Shown: piece after piece, positions 13,885-13,954 of the stretch
Numbering within the stretch: the first letter of the stretch is position 1
Layout of the letters: the number at the start of each line of letters is the position of its first letter
Assembly: GCA_964370315.1 (NCBI GenBank)
Contig: CAYJIS010000050.1
Span: 1 to 13,954 of the forward strand
Length of the DNA stretch: 13,954 nucleotides
Source of the DNA: CAYJFX01 sp964370315
GTDB taxonomy: Bacteria; Spirochaetota; Spirochaetia; Treponematales; Treponemataceae
Reading direction: 5' to 3'
Notes under the pieces: generated by a model
The model's input: the letters and a program-made list of their open reading frames with translations, nothing else
Told to the model about the DNA's origin: nothing
Database searches by the model: none
Program-made: the position numbers and the translations under genes

Positions 13885-13954
13885 ATGGAAGCTCTTGTAT
13901 CGGTAAAGCTTAAAGGCTCTGAAGTATTTTTTGGAAATGGTATAGCAGAGCTTT
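13885..13954 (+). CDS. N-terminal fragment resembling a ModE-type molybdenum regulator, cut off by the window
   Basis: ATG 13885 has AAGGA (13874-13878) 6 nt upstream, and the frame stays open to the window end: 23 codons, from MEALVSVKLKG to GNGIAEL. The pattern (hydrophobic strand with VKLKG, then FFGNGIAELL-like) resembles the start of ModE-family winged helix-turn-helix regulators, where G.G...LL leads into the recognition helices. ModE binds molybdate or tungstate and represses uptake genes. The call rests on a short fragment plus context: a ModE-box-like operator 1.2 kb upstream, an importer, and a ModF homologue (modF lies next to modE in E. coli). Whether the C-terminal molybdate-binding (MOP) domains exist cannot be seen. 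Confidence 0.5.
   Translation, partial: MEALVSVKLKGSEVFFGNGIAEL

Overview
The window is AT-rich, ordinary bacterial chromosome. Several features suggest a spirochaete of the Treponema kind: the HslV type, a large sensor protein with two periplasmic-binding domains plus GGDEF/EAL domains, a nucleoside kinase with a threonyl-tRNA-synthetase-like N-terminus, and a receiver/ATPase/cNMP fusion. This placement is an inference from gene content and was not tested against any database. No rRNA, tRNA, CRISPR array or complete insertion sequence was seen.

Left part (1-2965): the 3' part of a Xer tyrosine recombinase, then hslV and hslU, which overlap by 4 nt and end at a strong intrinsic terminator. 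The order recombinase-hslV-hslU matches codV-clpQ-clpY of Bacillus subtilis. A repeat-rich spacer separates the recombinase from hslV.

Middle (2966-8037): a sigma70-type promoter drives a membrane sensor with two extracytoplasmic solute-binding domains, a degenerate GGDEF domain and an intact EAL domain, so it is probably a ligand-controlled c-di-GMP phosphodiesterase. Next is a 550-residue nucleoside (uridine) kinase-like protein whose start codon lies 6 nt after a -10 element, which predicts a leaderless mRNA. A second repeat-rich spacer follows.

Right part (8038-13954): I read this as a molybdenum (or tungsten) homeostasis region. It has a ModF-like double ABC ATPase whose first nucleotide site is degenerate, also predicted leaderless. 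It converges, with the two stop codons sharing one CTAG, on a receiver-like/HATPase/cyclic-nucleotide-binding fusion protein. Then come a FecE-type ATPase and a FecCD-type permease (minus strand), a divergent lipoprotein substrate-binding protein (plus strand), and at the right edge the first 23 codons of a protein resembling the ModE N-terminus. The divergent promoter region holds a perfect 9-bp inverted repeat with core CGTTAT-N12-ATAACG, which matches ModE operator geometry as I recall it from Escherichia coli. It lies on the start points of two overlapping, oppositely directed promoters. FecCD-family molybdate importers exist (MolABC of Haemophilus influenzae), so a MolABC-like system under ModE control is the best reading. 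The substrate is inferred, not shown.

Three intergenic spacers carry related short repeats directly at stop codons, a sign of a dispersed repeat family.
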